Positions 43,178 through 51,868 of a stretch of 64,000 nucleotides of DNA are shown here, piece after piece. The DNA is from Streptomyces sp. KL109B (GTDB lineage: Bacteria; Actinomycetota; Actinomycetes; Streptomycetales; Streptomycetaceae). Where the stretch lies: contig NZ_JASERL010000007.1 of the NCBI RefSeq assembly GCF_030766935.1, forward strand, positions 62,001 to 126,000, written 5' to 3'. Under the pieces are notes generated by a model. It saw nothing but the letters and a program-made list of their open reading frames with translations. It made no database searches and was not told the origin of the DNA. Within the stretch, counting starts at the first letter, position 1, and each line of letters opens with the position of its first letter. Made by a program: the position numbers and the translations under genes.

Positions 43178-44128
43178 TCAACGCTCGATGCGCATCTCCC
43201 CCCGCACCTTCCCCGTAAGCTCCGCCGCCTCCTCCGTCGACAGGCCGAAAGTTCCGTCGTACGGGGTAACCAGCCCGACCGTCGAGTAGTCGGCCCAGCC
43301 GCACACCCTCGTCTCGCGGTCCCCGTCGTCGCTGTCGAAGTTGTCCACATCGAGGGTCGCGCAGGCCAGCACCGCGCCGTCGAGCGAGTCCGTCTCCGTC
43401 TCCTCCTCCGAGGACAGCGAGGAGACCACGTTGCCGGGGGCCTTGCGCGTTGATTCGCGGAGGCTGTCCCTCATGAGTCCGAAGTAGTGGCTCAGGGCCA
43501 GTTCGGGGTTGTTGAATTCGCCGTAGGCGCCCGAGACCGTGAACCGCTTGCTGTTCTGCGCGCGCCGTAAGGTGTCCTGGGCAGCGTTCGGGTCGGAGGA
43601 GTCGGCGCCGTCGAGGAGTTCGTCGGAGTAGGTCGCGGCGATCTCCGTGGGGGTCTTGATGTCGTAGCGCGCCAGTTCCTCGGGGTCCGCCGTCCCGAGG
43701 CCGAGGTGCGGGTCCGATTCCTCGCCCGCGCGGTAGTACGGGGCGAACGACAGCGTCGACGGCGCGGACAGCTGGTGCGGGCCGTCGTCCTGAGGGCCCT
43801 GCGAGTCGAGGTACCAGAACAGTCCGCCACCGACCATCGCCGCCAGCGCCAGCCCCACACCGGCGACGATTCCGCAGGTCCTCCACCCGCCACTGCGGCG
43901 CTGCGGAGGAGTACCCCAACCGCCGTACGGGAGCTGGCCGTTCGGGCCGGGTGGCGGGTAAGGGCCAGGCTGCCCGTATGGCCCCGGCTGCCCATACGGA
44001 GCGGGCTGCCCCGGCTGCCCATACGGACCCGGCTGCGCGCCGTACGGACCCGGCTGCGCGCCGTAGGGCCCCGGCCCCGGTTGTTGGGGCGGGCCAGGTA
44101 CGTACGGGCCTGGGTGGTTGCTGCTCAC
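43178..44128 (-). CDS. Pro-rich single-pass membrane protein
   Basis: 316 residues from a GTG at 44128, overlapping the pseudokinase stop (GTGA). The first about 75 residues are Pro/Gly/Gln/Tyr-rich (GPYGQPG units). A helix at about 84-107 is followed by an outside domain of about 200 residues with two cysteines (LACATL and RVCGWA). It may be a target or sensor coupled to the kinases upstream. Confidence 0.75.
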   Translation of the reverse strand: MSSNHPGPYVPGPPQQPGPGPYGAQPGPYGAQPGPYGQPGQPAPYGQPGPYGQPGPYPPPGPNGQLPYGGWGTPPQRRSGGWRTCGIVAGVGLALAAMVGGGLFWYLDSQGPQDDGPHQLSAPSTLSFAPYYRAGEESDPHLGLGTADPEELARYDIKTPTEIAATYSDELLDGADSSDPNAAQDTLRRAQNSKRFTVSGAYGEFNNPELALSHYFGLMRDSLRESTRKAPGNVVSSLSSEEETETDSLDGAVLACATLDVDNFDSDDGDRETRVCGWADYSTVGLVTPYDGTFGLSTEEAAELTGKVRGEMRIER

Positions 44129-45093
44129 GGCTGGGGTCCCTTTCCGTTTCCGTAAGGATGCGAGGTCGCGTCGCGCCATCCTTCCGTACCAACCTCCGCC
44201 TCCAGCACCGCCGCCGACTGCTGCGCCAGCGCGGCGACCAGCCGGGCCGGGAGCCACCCGGGGGTGAGGAGCGCCGAGGCGTGGTCCGTCGCGCCGAAGC
44301 CGGTCGGTTGCGATGGCGTCGCGCGGTTGACGTCGGTCAAGTCCGCGATCAGCTCCGCCAGTTGAGGGCGCCCCACCGGGTCCCCCGACAGGCACCGGCC
44401 GATCAACGACCGGAGTCGCGGCGGGATCTCCTCGCGTTCCGGCACCGTGTGGCCCGTCGCCGCGTACGCCAGGGTCGCGCCCAGCGCGTAGACGTCGCCG
44501 AGCGGGCGCGGCATGCCGCCCGAGGCCTGTTCGGGGGCGAGGGCCGTGTCGTCGATGCCCGGGAGGCCCCGCCGCACCGCCCCCTGCGGCGCCGCCGCCC
44601 GCACCGCGCCGAAGCAGTCGAGGCGTGGGCCGTCGAAGGTGAGGAGGACGGCCGCCGGGGAGACGCCCGCGTGGACGAGGCTCTGGCCGTGGATGACGGA
44701 GAGGGTTTCGGCGAGCGCGACGCCGAGGGCGCGTACGGTGCGCTCCGGCAGTGGGCCGCCGTGCAGGGCGAGCGCGGTGGGGAGCGGCAGCACGGGGACG
44801 TACGGGCGCGCGTGCCAGGGGGCGTCGCCGGGGCGCGCCAGTTCGACCGTGGGCAGCGTCCACGTACCCAACAGGTAGCGCGCGGCGTCCGCTTCGGCCA
44901 TGAAGCGGTTCGGGTCGACGCCGGGGGCCGGGGTGCTGAGGAGGACCGTGCGGTCGCCGTCGGGGGTGCGGGCGATGTGGCGGCGGGCCGCCAGGCCGGC
45001 CGCCACATCGCCGATGGTGGGGTCGAGCTGGGTGAGCGGGGTGAGCGGGAGGTACGGGCCCACCTGCGGCGCGATGCCCTGGGTGCTGTGCAT
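44125..45093 (-). CDS. Pseudokinase-like Ser/Thr kinase homologue
   Basis: 322 residues of kinase-like fold but lacking the essential residues. HAGVSPAAVLL stands where HRDLKPxNIL should be, so the catalytic Asp is Gly. The Gly-rich loop is missing. The metal-binding motif reads LDCFG. A C-lobe with DVYALGATLAYAATG and RPQLAELIADL is present. It is between the membrane protein and a true kinase and may act as a regulator. Confidence 0.8.
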   Translation of the reverse strand: MHSTQGIAPQVGPYLPLTPLTQLDPTIGDVAAGLAARRHIARTPDGDRTVLLSTPAPGVDPNRFMAEADAARYLLGTWTLPTVELARPGDAPWHARPYVPVLPLPTALALHGGPLPERTVRALGVALAETLSVIHGQSLVHAGVSPAAVLLTFDGPRLDCFGAVRAAAPQGAVRRGLPGIDDTALAPEQASGGMPRPLGDVYALGATLAYAATGHTVPEREEIPPRLRSLIGRCLSGDPVGRPQLAELIADLTDVNRATPSQPTGFGATDHASALLTPGWLPARLVAALAQQSAAVLEAEVGTEGWRDATSHPYGNGKGPQP

Positions 45094-45117
45094 GGGTGTC
45101 GGGTGGTCCCTTCGGGC

Positions 45118-47235
45118 TCAGAACGCGCTCAGCGCGTGCACGGTGCCGTCCGTCAGCAGGAAGATCCGGTTGCCGTCGGCGGCGAGCCGGGAGTAGTGGG
45201 GGCGGGGGTATCTGGCCGTCCAGGGGTTCTCGCCGTCCTTGCGCGGGATGCCGCGCAGTTGGAGTTCGCCGATGCCGTCGCCGTCGTCGCCTACCCAGAC
45301 GGCGCTGCCCTGGACGCGGACGCGGCTCGGTGTGGAGGGGCCGACCGCGAACCACTCGCGTTGCCCGTCGGCACGGCGGAGGGACTGGGTGATGTTGGCG
45401 ATGCTGACGTACAGGTGGGAGCCGCTTACTTCCGGCGGGCCCCATTTGCTGTGCGCGGCGTCGGTCAGGGAGAGGGGCATGGTGGACCACGCCAGTTTTC
45501 CGTCGGTGAGCGCGCGGGCCTGCATGGTCTTGCCGTTGATGTAGACCGTGCCGCCGACGATGAGCGGGCGGACCTCCGATTCCGACTCGTCGGGCTGGCG
45601 CCGCCATGCCGTGCTTCCGTCGCTCGTGCGCACCGCGTGGACGGTTCCGCTGGTCGTCGGCACGACCAGGACGCCGCGGGCCACGGCCGCCGGGCCGTGC
45701 AGCTTGCCGCGGAACTTCGCGGGCACGGTCACCGTCCAGCGCACCTTGGCGTCCGACGCACCGACGCAGCGCAGCCGGTCGTCCTTCGTCGTCAGGTAGA
45801 CCGCGTCGGCGTCGGCGGCGAGGAGCGTGGCCGCCTCGGCCTGCGCGCACGTCCACTTGGCCTTGCCGGTGGCGGGGACGTAGGTGTGCAGCGTGCCCTC
45901 GTCGTCGGCGCCGACGACGAGCCTGTCGGCCAGCGATACGTATCCGCTCTTGGGCTGGAGGTGCTCGGCGGCCCAGCGCCGCTTGCCGTCCTTGACGGAG
46001 TGCCCGCCGATGCCGCCGGAGCCGAGCGCGAAGACGAGGACGTCGCGCACGGGCAGCAGTTCGGGTGTGGTGACGTCGGCGGTGGCGACGGACCACAGCT
46101 TCATCGAGCCGCCGTTCTCGGCGTAGTTGTCGCGGGGCTTGGACTTCAGGGCGTGTACGGGGGTCTTGGCCGCGGCCGGAATGTCGAAGAGGGGGCCGTC
46201 GGTGCGGGTGCGGGAGTCCCGGGAGCCGTACCACCACGCGGCCGTCCCGGCGCCGGCCGCCGCGACGGTGCCGCCGACGGCAAGCGTCGTCAGGAGGCGT
46301 CTTCGGGACATGGCCGGCCGCTGCTGAGGCTGCTGTACGCCGCCGACGATGGTCGTCGACAGCTGCCGGGCACCGGTCTCCCGTTCGGTGATCGCGGCGG
46401 CGATGGAGCCGCGCCGCCAGGCCTTCTCGGCGCCCTTGGGCGGCCGCATCGCCTCGGCGATCTGGGCGGGCGTGGGCCGGTGGGCCGGGTCCTTGGCGAG
46501 GCAGGGGGCTATGAGGGAGGTCAACTCCGGGGCTATTCCGTGGAGTTGGGGCTCGCCGTGCACCACCTCGTACTGCACCGCCGCGACGTGTCCGCCGTCG
46601 AACGCGCGCCGCCCACTGGCCGCGTACACCAGCACCGCGCCCAGCGAGAAGACGTCGGCGGCCGGTGTCACCCGGTGGCCGAGGACCTGCTCGGGCGCCC
46701 CGTACCCGGGGGTGACCGGCACCTCGCCGGTCGTGGTGAGCGTCAGGCCGTGCTCGGGGCGGGCGATGCCGAAGTCGATGACGCGCGGGCCCGTCGACGT
46801 GAGGACGATGTTCGGCGGCTTGAGGTCGCGGTGGATGAAGCCCGCGGCGTGGATGTCGGCGAGGGTGTGCGCGAGGGACGCCGCGAGGGCGCGCAGGGCG
46901 GGCTCGTCCAGCGGGCCGTGCGCCTCGACGGCCTGGTCGAGGGTGAGCCCGGCGAGGAACTCGGTCGCCATCCACGGCCGTCCGCCCTCGGTCCACGCGC
47001 CGAGGACATTGGCAACTCCCTTGCTGCGTACGGCCTGTGCGGCCTGCGCCTCGCGTACGAAACGCTGGGCGAGGTTCGGGTCGTGGGCGAGTTCGGGCTT
47101 GAGCACCTTGACCGCGGCGAGCGTCGCGGCGCCGTCCTGACCGACGTACACCTTGCCCATGCCGCCCTCGCCGAGCACGCCGAGGACGCGGTAGGGACCG
47201 AGGCGGAGGGGGTCGCCGATGCCGAGGGGTTTCAT
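45118..47235 (-). CDS. Ser/Thr protein kinase with PQQ-like beta-propeller
   Basis: 705 residues. The kinase domain has GEGGMGKVY, AVKVLK, HRDLKPPNI and VIDFGIARP. An RRRLLTTLAVGGTVAAAG helix (about 310-330) resembles a twin-arginine anchor. About 350 outside residues form PQQ-like repeats (for example DGKRRWAAE). Hence a membrane sensor kinase (PknB-type). Confidence 0.9.
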   Translation of the reverse strand: MKPLGIGDPLRLGPYRVLGVLGEGGMGKVYVGQDGAATLAAVKVLKPELAHDPNLAQRFVREAQAAQAVRSKGVANVLGAWTEGGRPWMATEFLAGLTLDQAVEAHGPLDEPALRALAASLAHTLADIHAAGFIHRDLKPPNIVLTSTGPRVIDFGIARPEHGLTLTTTGEVPVTPGYGAPEQVLGHRVTPAADVFSLGAVLVYAASGRRAFDGGHVAAVQYEVVHGEPQLHGIAPELTSLIAPCLAKDPAHRPTPAQIAEAMRPPKGAEKAWRRGSIAAAITERETGARQLSTTIVGGVQQPQQRPAMSRRRLLTTLAVGGTVAAAGAGTAAWWYGSRDSRTRTDGPLFDIPAAAKTPVHALKSKPRDNYAENGGSMKLWSVATADVTTPELLPVRDVLVFALGSGGIGGHSVKDGKRRWAAEHLQPKSGYVSLADRLVVGADDEGTLHTYVPATGKAKWTCAQAEAATLLAADADAVYLTTKDDRLRCVGASDAKVRWTVTVPAKFRGKLHGPAAVARGVLVVPTTSGTVHAVRTSDGSTAWRRQPDESESEVRPLIVGGTVYINGKTMQARALTDGKLAWSTMPLSLTDAAHSKWGPPEVSGSHLYVSIANITQSLRRADGQREWFAVGPSTPSRVRVQGSAVWVGDDGDGIGELQLRGIPRKDGENPWTARYPRPHYSRLAADGNRIFLLTDGTVHALSAF

Positions 47236-47281
47236 GTGGGGCCTTCTGCCGGGGCGTTGGAGGGGGTCGCTTGGAGGGGGT

Positions 47282-47375
47282 CGTGGAGAGACAAGAGAGG
47301 GAGACGAGAGAGGGAGACAGGAGAGGGAGGCACGAGAGGGAGGCACGAGGGGCGGAGGCAAGAGGGGCGGAGGCG
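47282..47375. repeat. Purine-rich tandem repeats between kinases
   Basis: About six degenerate 13-16-bp units such as GAGAGGGAGGCACGA occupy most of the 145-bp gap between the two kinase genes. On the coding strand they are pyrimidine-rich. Confidence 0.6.
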
Positions 47376-47380
47376 CGGCG

Positions 47381-49627
47381 TCACTTCATGGGGTACGCCG
47401 CCAGTTCGCTGTTGTCGCTGAGCGAGAGGACGAGGGTGCGTCCCGGGTCGGCGTAGAAGCGGTCGCCGTCCGTCTTGTACGTGGCCACGACCGCCCGGGT
47501 CCTGAGGTCGACGGCGCGCAGCTGTGCGCCGTTGCGGTAGTACGCGCAGGTCCTGCCGACGAGGGGGCGCCACGCCGTGGACTGTTCGTCGGCGTCGGCG
47601 CCCTTCTCCGACCACAGGCGCTTGCCGGTGTGCGCCTGGTACGCGGTGAGCCCCGTCCCCTGGACCACGGCGTACAGGACGCCGCCGGCCAGCGTCGGAG
47701 GCCCGAAGGCGCGCACCTCGGGCGTCTTCTCGGGGGTCTGCCAGCGCGCCTTGCCGTCCTTCAGGGCGACCGCGCGCAGCCGGGTGCCGCCGATGTAGAC
47801 GTACGTGTCGTCGACGGCCGGCTCGGCCCACAGCGGGGCGATGTCGTCGACGAGGTACGGGACGTCCCACAGCACGCGGCCGTCCTTCAGGTCCCGTACG
47901 ACGATGTGGGGTTCGTCCTTCTTCATCTGCTGGTACGTGACCAGGCGCCCGCCGGCCACCTTCGCGGCGAGGATGTGCATGGCCGGGTCGACATCGTCCC
48001 GCTTGGGCAGCGGCCGCGACCACACGGTTTTTCCGGTGGCGCAGTCGACGGCGCGCAGCGTCCACTTCTGCGCGGGCGTGTAGCCGATGGTGTCGCCCTT
48101 GCCCTGGCCGACGACGACGTACGCGATGTCGTCGGTGACGCACAGGAGTTGGTTGCCCTCCAGGTGGTCGGTGGTGTCGTCGAGGCGGGCGAGGGCCTTG
48201 AGTCTCTTGCCGGTGCGCGGGGCGATGGTCTCCAGGGTGACGGGCTTGCCCGCCTGGTCGTCGTCGTACACGTCGTACGAGAGGTGGTAGAGCTTTCCGG
48301 CCGCGGCGGTCCAGTTCCAGGAGCTGCCGATGTGCTCGTCCCAGCGCTTCTTGCCGTCGGTCGCGCCGAGCCCGCGGGCGTATCCGCGCATGGCGACGGC
48401 GGTCCCGTCGACGATGGCCGGGACCGAGGTCTTTCCCTTGACGACGCTGGTGTCGAAGTAGCCGGATTCGGACCAGAGGGGGTCGAGGTTGCGCTGGCCG
48501 GGGGCGGGTTCACCGGCGTCGTCGGCGTTTCCCGGCTTGGGGTCGGCCGCCGCTTCCGGCTGCCCGGAGGGCCTTCCGGTCCACCACCAGGCGGCGCCGC
48601 CCGCGACGGCGCCCGCGCCGAGGACGCCGCCGACGGCGAGGAAGCGGCGCCGGGACGCGGTTCCGTCCGCGGTGCCGATGGCGGCGGTGGCGGCGGACTG
48701 CGGCACGGTGTGCTGTGGCGGGGCGGGCATGCGCTGCGGGGCGATCTGCCATACGTCGACGGCCCTGCGCCCGATGTCACCGAGCAGCGTGGCGGAGAGC
48801 TGGTCGACGAACTCGCCGTCCCCGCTGTGCAGTTGGGCCGCGAGCTGCTGGGTGGTGGGCCGCTGCGCGGGATCCTTGTGCAGACACCACGCCAGTACGG
48901 GGACGAGCGCCGCCGGTACGCCGGTCAGGTCCGGCTCCCCGTACCGCACCCGGTACAGCAGGTCGGCGGCCTGCCCGTTGCCGAACGGGCCGCTCCCCCG
49001 CGCCGCGTACACCAACACCCCGGCGAGCGCGAACACGTCGCCTGCCGGGCCGTGTTCCTGCCCGGTCGCCTGTTCCGGTGACATGAAGGCGGGGGTGCCG
49101 ACGGCGGATCCGGTGCGGGTCAGGCGGTCGTCGCCGATGGCGCGGGCGATGCCGAAGTCGATGACCTTCGGCCCGTGGGCCGTGACGAGGATGTTGGACG
49201 GCTTGAGGTCGCGGTGCACGACGTCGCTGCGGTGCAATTGCCCAAGTGCCGCGCACAGGGCGGCGCCCAGCGCGCGTACGGTCGCCTCCGGCAGTGGGCC
49301 GCCGGTCTCGACGGCCTCGTCGAGGGGTGGTCCGAGTACGTACTCGGTGGCCAGCCACGGGGTGTCGGCGAGCGGGTCGGCGTCCACGACCTTCGCGCCG
49401 AACTGCCCGCCGATGACACGGGCGGCGTCGATCTCCAGCCGGAACCGGGTGCGTCCCGCCGGGTCGGCGGCGAGCGCGGCGTGCATCGTCTTCACGGCGA
49501 CGGTCCGCCCACCGGCGGTCCGCGCGACGTACACCGTGCCCATCCCGCCGCTGCCGAGTCGTGCGACGAGGCGGAACGGGCCGAGTTGGGCGGGGTCGTC
49601 GTGGGTCAGCGCGGTAGGGCTAGGCAT
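47381..49627 (-). CDS. Ser/Thr protein kinase with PQQ-like beta-propeller
   Basis: 748 residues with GSGGMGTVY, VAVKTM, HRDLKPSNIL and VIDFGIARA in the kinase domain and an RRRFLAVGGVLGAGAVAGG anchor. A propeller-like outside domain follows (for example DGKKRWDEHI). It is a paralogue of the 45118 kinase with a similar length and layout. It is divergent from the second EspI-like gene. Confidence 0.9.
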   Translation of the reverse strand: MPSPTALTHDDPAQLGPFRLVARLGSGGMGTVYVARTAGGRTVAVKTMHAALAADPAGRTRFRLEIDAARVIGGQFGAKVVDADPLADTPWLATEYVLGPPLDEAVETGGPLPEATVRALGAALCAALGQLHRSDVVHRDLKPSNILVTAHGPKVIDFGIARAIGDDRLTRTGSAVGTPAFMSPEQATGQEHGPAGDVFALAGVLVYAARGSGPFGNGQAADLLYRVRYGEPDLTGVPAALVPVLAWCLHKDPAQRPTTQQLAAQLHSGDGEFVDQLSATLLGDIGRRAVDVWQIAPQRMPAPPQHTVPQSAATAAIGTADGTASRRRFLAVGGVLGAGAVAGGAAWWWTGRPSGQPEAAADPKPGNADDAGEPAPGQRNLDPLWSESGYFDTSVVKGKTSVPAIVDGTAVAMRGYARGLGATDGKKRWDEHIGSSWNWTAAAGKLYHLSYDVYDDDQAGKPVTLETIAPRTGKRLKALARLDDTTDHLEGNQLLCVTDDIAYVVVGQGKGDTIGYTPAQKWTLRAVDCATGKTVWSRPLPKRDDVDPAMHILAAKVAGGRLVTYQQMKKDEPHIVVRDLKDGRVLWDVPYLVDDIAPLWAEPAVDDTYVYIGGTRLRAVALKDGKARWQTPEKTPEVRAFGPPTLAGGVLYAVVQGTGLTAYQAHTGKRLWSEKGADADEQSTAWRPLVGRTCAYYRNGAQLRAVDLRTRAVVATYKTDGDRFYADPGRTLVLSLSDNSELAAYPMK

Positions 49628-49895
49628 GGGGTGTCAGTTCTCACCGTGATCGGGTGTGCGGTGGGCGGGGCGCAGGTCAATTGGGTTGCCGTACGCGCTC
49701 GGGCGGTGAACCGCCCCTGATCCGAATCCGCACGCCACGCCTCCCCCGCCGCCGTCCGAACCGTGACCTCCCCTGTCACGGCGCGGAGAGTCTAGTCGAC
49801 AGCCTTTGACGTGGGGGGGTGGAAGAGCCTGCCGTGCGGTGGGTTGTGGTGATTAGGCTGTGGCCCGCCGGTCCTCGACCACATCAGGAGGCGTT
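49628..49895. promoter_or_regulatory. Divergent promoter region
   Basis: 268 bp between the kinase and the second EspI-like gene. A GTGACCTCCCCTGTCACGG stretch near 49762-49781 contains a short GTGAC-N8-GTCAC inverted repeat, a possible operator. Confidence 0.4.
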
Positions 49896-51659
49896 GTGAA
49901 CGACGAGCGTGACGAGGACCGTGGTCCGTCCGACGCGGAAGCCGGCACCGCGCCGACGCCCGACTTCACCAGCGAGTACGCCCCTCCACCCTGGTCCACG
50001 CGGCTCCCCGACACGCCCCCGGCCGACCTGGAAACCGGCCCCACCCTGCGCCTCTCCGCCCCCTCCCTGAACCGCGACTTCGCCGAACTCTCCGCCCTCG
50101 GCGAACCCCAACCACCCGCACCCAACGAGGATCCCACCCCGGAGCAGCGGTCGCGCGCGTGGCTCGACGCGCATCGGGTGCACGTGGAGATCGATACGCG
50201 GGGCGGGGGTGGGAGTGGGGCCGGCGCCACCGCACCCGCACCCGCACCCGAAGCTGAGGCCACACCTGCTACCGAGGCCACACCCGGAGCCGGGACCACA
50301 CCCAGCGCCGAGACCGCGACGCCCGGCGCCAACACCACCCCTACAGGCTGGACTCCCCCGCCCCCTCCGGCGAACGGAGTCCCACCGCTGCCGCCGACGT
50401 ACCTTCCCGCCGCACCGTCCCCCGCCCCGCAGTGGACCACCCCCGCACCCGACCAGCAGCCTCCGCCACCCCCACTGCCGGCGACCCCACCCGCGCCACC
50501 CACCCTGCCCCCCAATTCGCCTGTCCCGCAGCCCAGTTACGGTTTCCCTCAGCCCCAGCCCGGTTTCGGCCCGCCACCCCCGCACACCTACGCACCCCAC
50601 GCCCCCAACCCCACCGCCTACACCACCCCCACCGCCCCCCTCGGCTACACCGCCGCCGTCGAGCTCTCGGCCGACCGTCTGGTCAACGGAAAGCGCCAGA
50701 AGCAGCGGAGCCGTGCTCCGGGCGCCCCCACCGGCGGGCGCTTCAAGTTCGGGGGGAAGAAGGAGGAGTCGGAGCGGCAGCGGAAGCTGGACGTCATCCG
50801 CACCCCGGTCAACACCTGCTACCGCATCGCCGTGATCAGCCTCAAGGGCGGCGTCGGCAAGACGACCACGACGACCGCTCTCGGCTCGACCCTCGCCGCC
50901 GAACGCCACGACAAGATCCTCGCGATCGACGCCAACCCGGACGCCGGAACCCTCGGCCGCCGCGTCCGCCGCGAGACCGGCGCGACCATCCGCGACCTCG
51001 TGCAGGCGATCCCGCGCCTGCACTCGTACGCGGACATCCGGCAGTTCACCTCGCAGACCCCGTCCGGCCTGGAGATCATCGCCAACGACGTGGAACCGGA
51101 GGTCTCGTCGACGTTCGACGACGCGGACTACCGCCGCGCCATCGACGTACTCGGCCGCCACTACCCCGTCGTCCTCACCGACTCCGGCACCGGTCTGCTC
51201 TACTCCGCGATGCGCGGAGTCCTCGACCTCGCCGACCAGTTGATCATCGTCTCGACCCCGTCCGTCGACGGCGCTTCCAGCGCCAGCACCACCCTCGACT
51301 GGCTGACGGCGCACGGCTACGACGAACTCGTCGCACGCTCCCTCACCGTCATCTCCGGCGTCCGCGAAACCGGCAAGATGGTCAAGGTGGACGACATCGT
51401 CAGCCACTTCAGGACCCGCTGCCGCGGCGTCGTCGTCATCCCCTTCGACGAGCACCTCGCGGCCGGCGCCGAGGTCGACCTCGACATGGTGCGCCCCAAG
51501 GTGCGCGAGGCGTACTTCGACCTGTCCGCGATGGTCGCGGAGGGCTTCAGCCACGGCCGGCCCCCCGAGCACCCTGGACACCCGGCACACCCCACGCACC
51601 CCGGCCCCACCTGGCAGGCGCCCCCGCCCCCACCCCCGCCCCCATACCCGCACCCATAA
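49896..51659 (+). CDS. EspI-like MinD/ParA ATPase, second copy
   Basis: 587 residues from a GTG with AGGAGG at spacing four. About 260 residues of Pro/Ala/Thr-rich disorder precede the ATPase, whose Walker A (ISLKGGVGKTTTT, about 308-320) and following 230 residues are almost the same as in the gene at 24686. The Pro-rich ends differ. I infer divergence of linkers with retention of one ATPase role. Confidence 0.85.
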   Translation: MNDERDEDRGPSDAEAGTAPTPDFTSEYAPPPWSTRLPDTPPADLETGPTLRLSAPSLNRDFAELSALGEPQPPAPNEDPTPEQRSRAWLDAHRVHVEIDTRGGGGSGAGATAPAPAPEAEATPATEATPGAGTTPSAETATPGANTTPTGWTPPPPPANGVPPLPPTYLPAAPSPAPQWTTPAPDQQPPPPPLPATPPAPPTLPPNSPVPQPSYGFPQPQPGFGPPPPHTYAPHAPNPTAYTTPTAPLGYTAAVELSADRLVNGKRQKQRSRAPGAPTGGRFKFGGKKEESERQRKLDVIRTPVNTCYRIAVISLKGGVGKTTTTTALGSTLAAERHDKILAIDANPDAGTLGRRVRRETGATIRDLVQAIPRLHSYADIRQFTSQTPSGLEIIANDVEPEVSSTFDDADYRRAIDVLGRHYPVVLTDSGTGLLYSAMRGVLDLADQLIIVSTPSVDGASSASTTLDWLTAHGYDELVARSLTVISGVRETGKMVKVDDIVSHFRTRCRGVVVIPFDEHLAAGAEVDLDMVRPKVREAYFDLSAMVAEGFSHGRPPEHPGHPAHPTHPGPTWQAPPPPPPPPYPHP

Positions 51660-51868
51660 CACCCCTCCAGGTGCCACCTCCTGGCCTGCAAAGCGTCATT
51701 GGTCTCCACCAATGTGCGTGAAATGCAGGTCAACTCGTTATTTCCGCAGGCCACATGGGGTTCACCCACCGTTGACGTTTCTCAACTGCCGCTGGTAGAC
51801 CAACACTTCAATCAGCCAAAAACCGAAGACCAGCCCAGCTGTGCGATCGATGCGCGAGGTCACCGCCG
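51660..51868. promoter_or_regulatory. Promoter region of the peptide transporter
   Basis: 209 bp with ATTGGT-CTCC-ACCAAT (51698-51713), a perfect inverted repeat that may be an operator. Confidence 0.45.

Noticed and set aside
43178..46996. A 1272-codon minus frame covering several genes
   Set aside because: Its 5' part is the shadow of kinase genes; only the final 316 codons fit a real gene.
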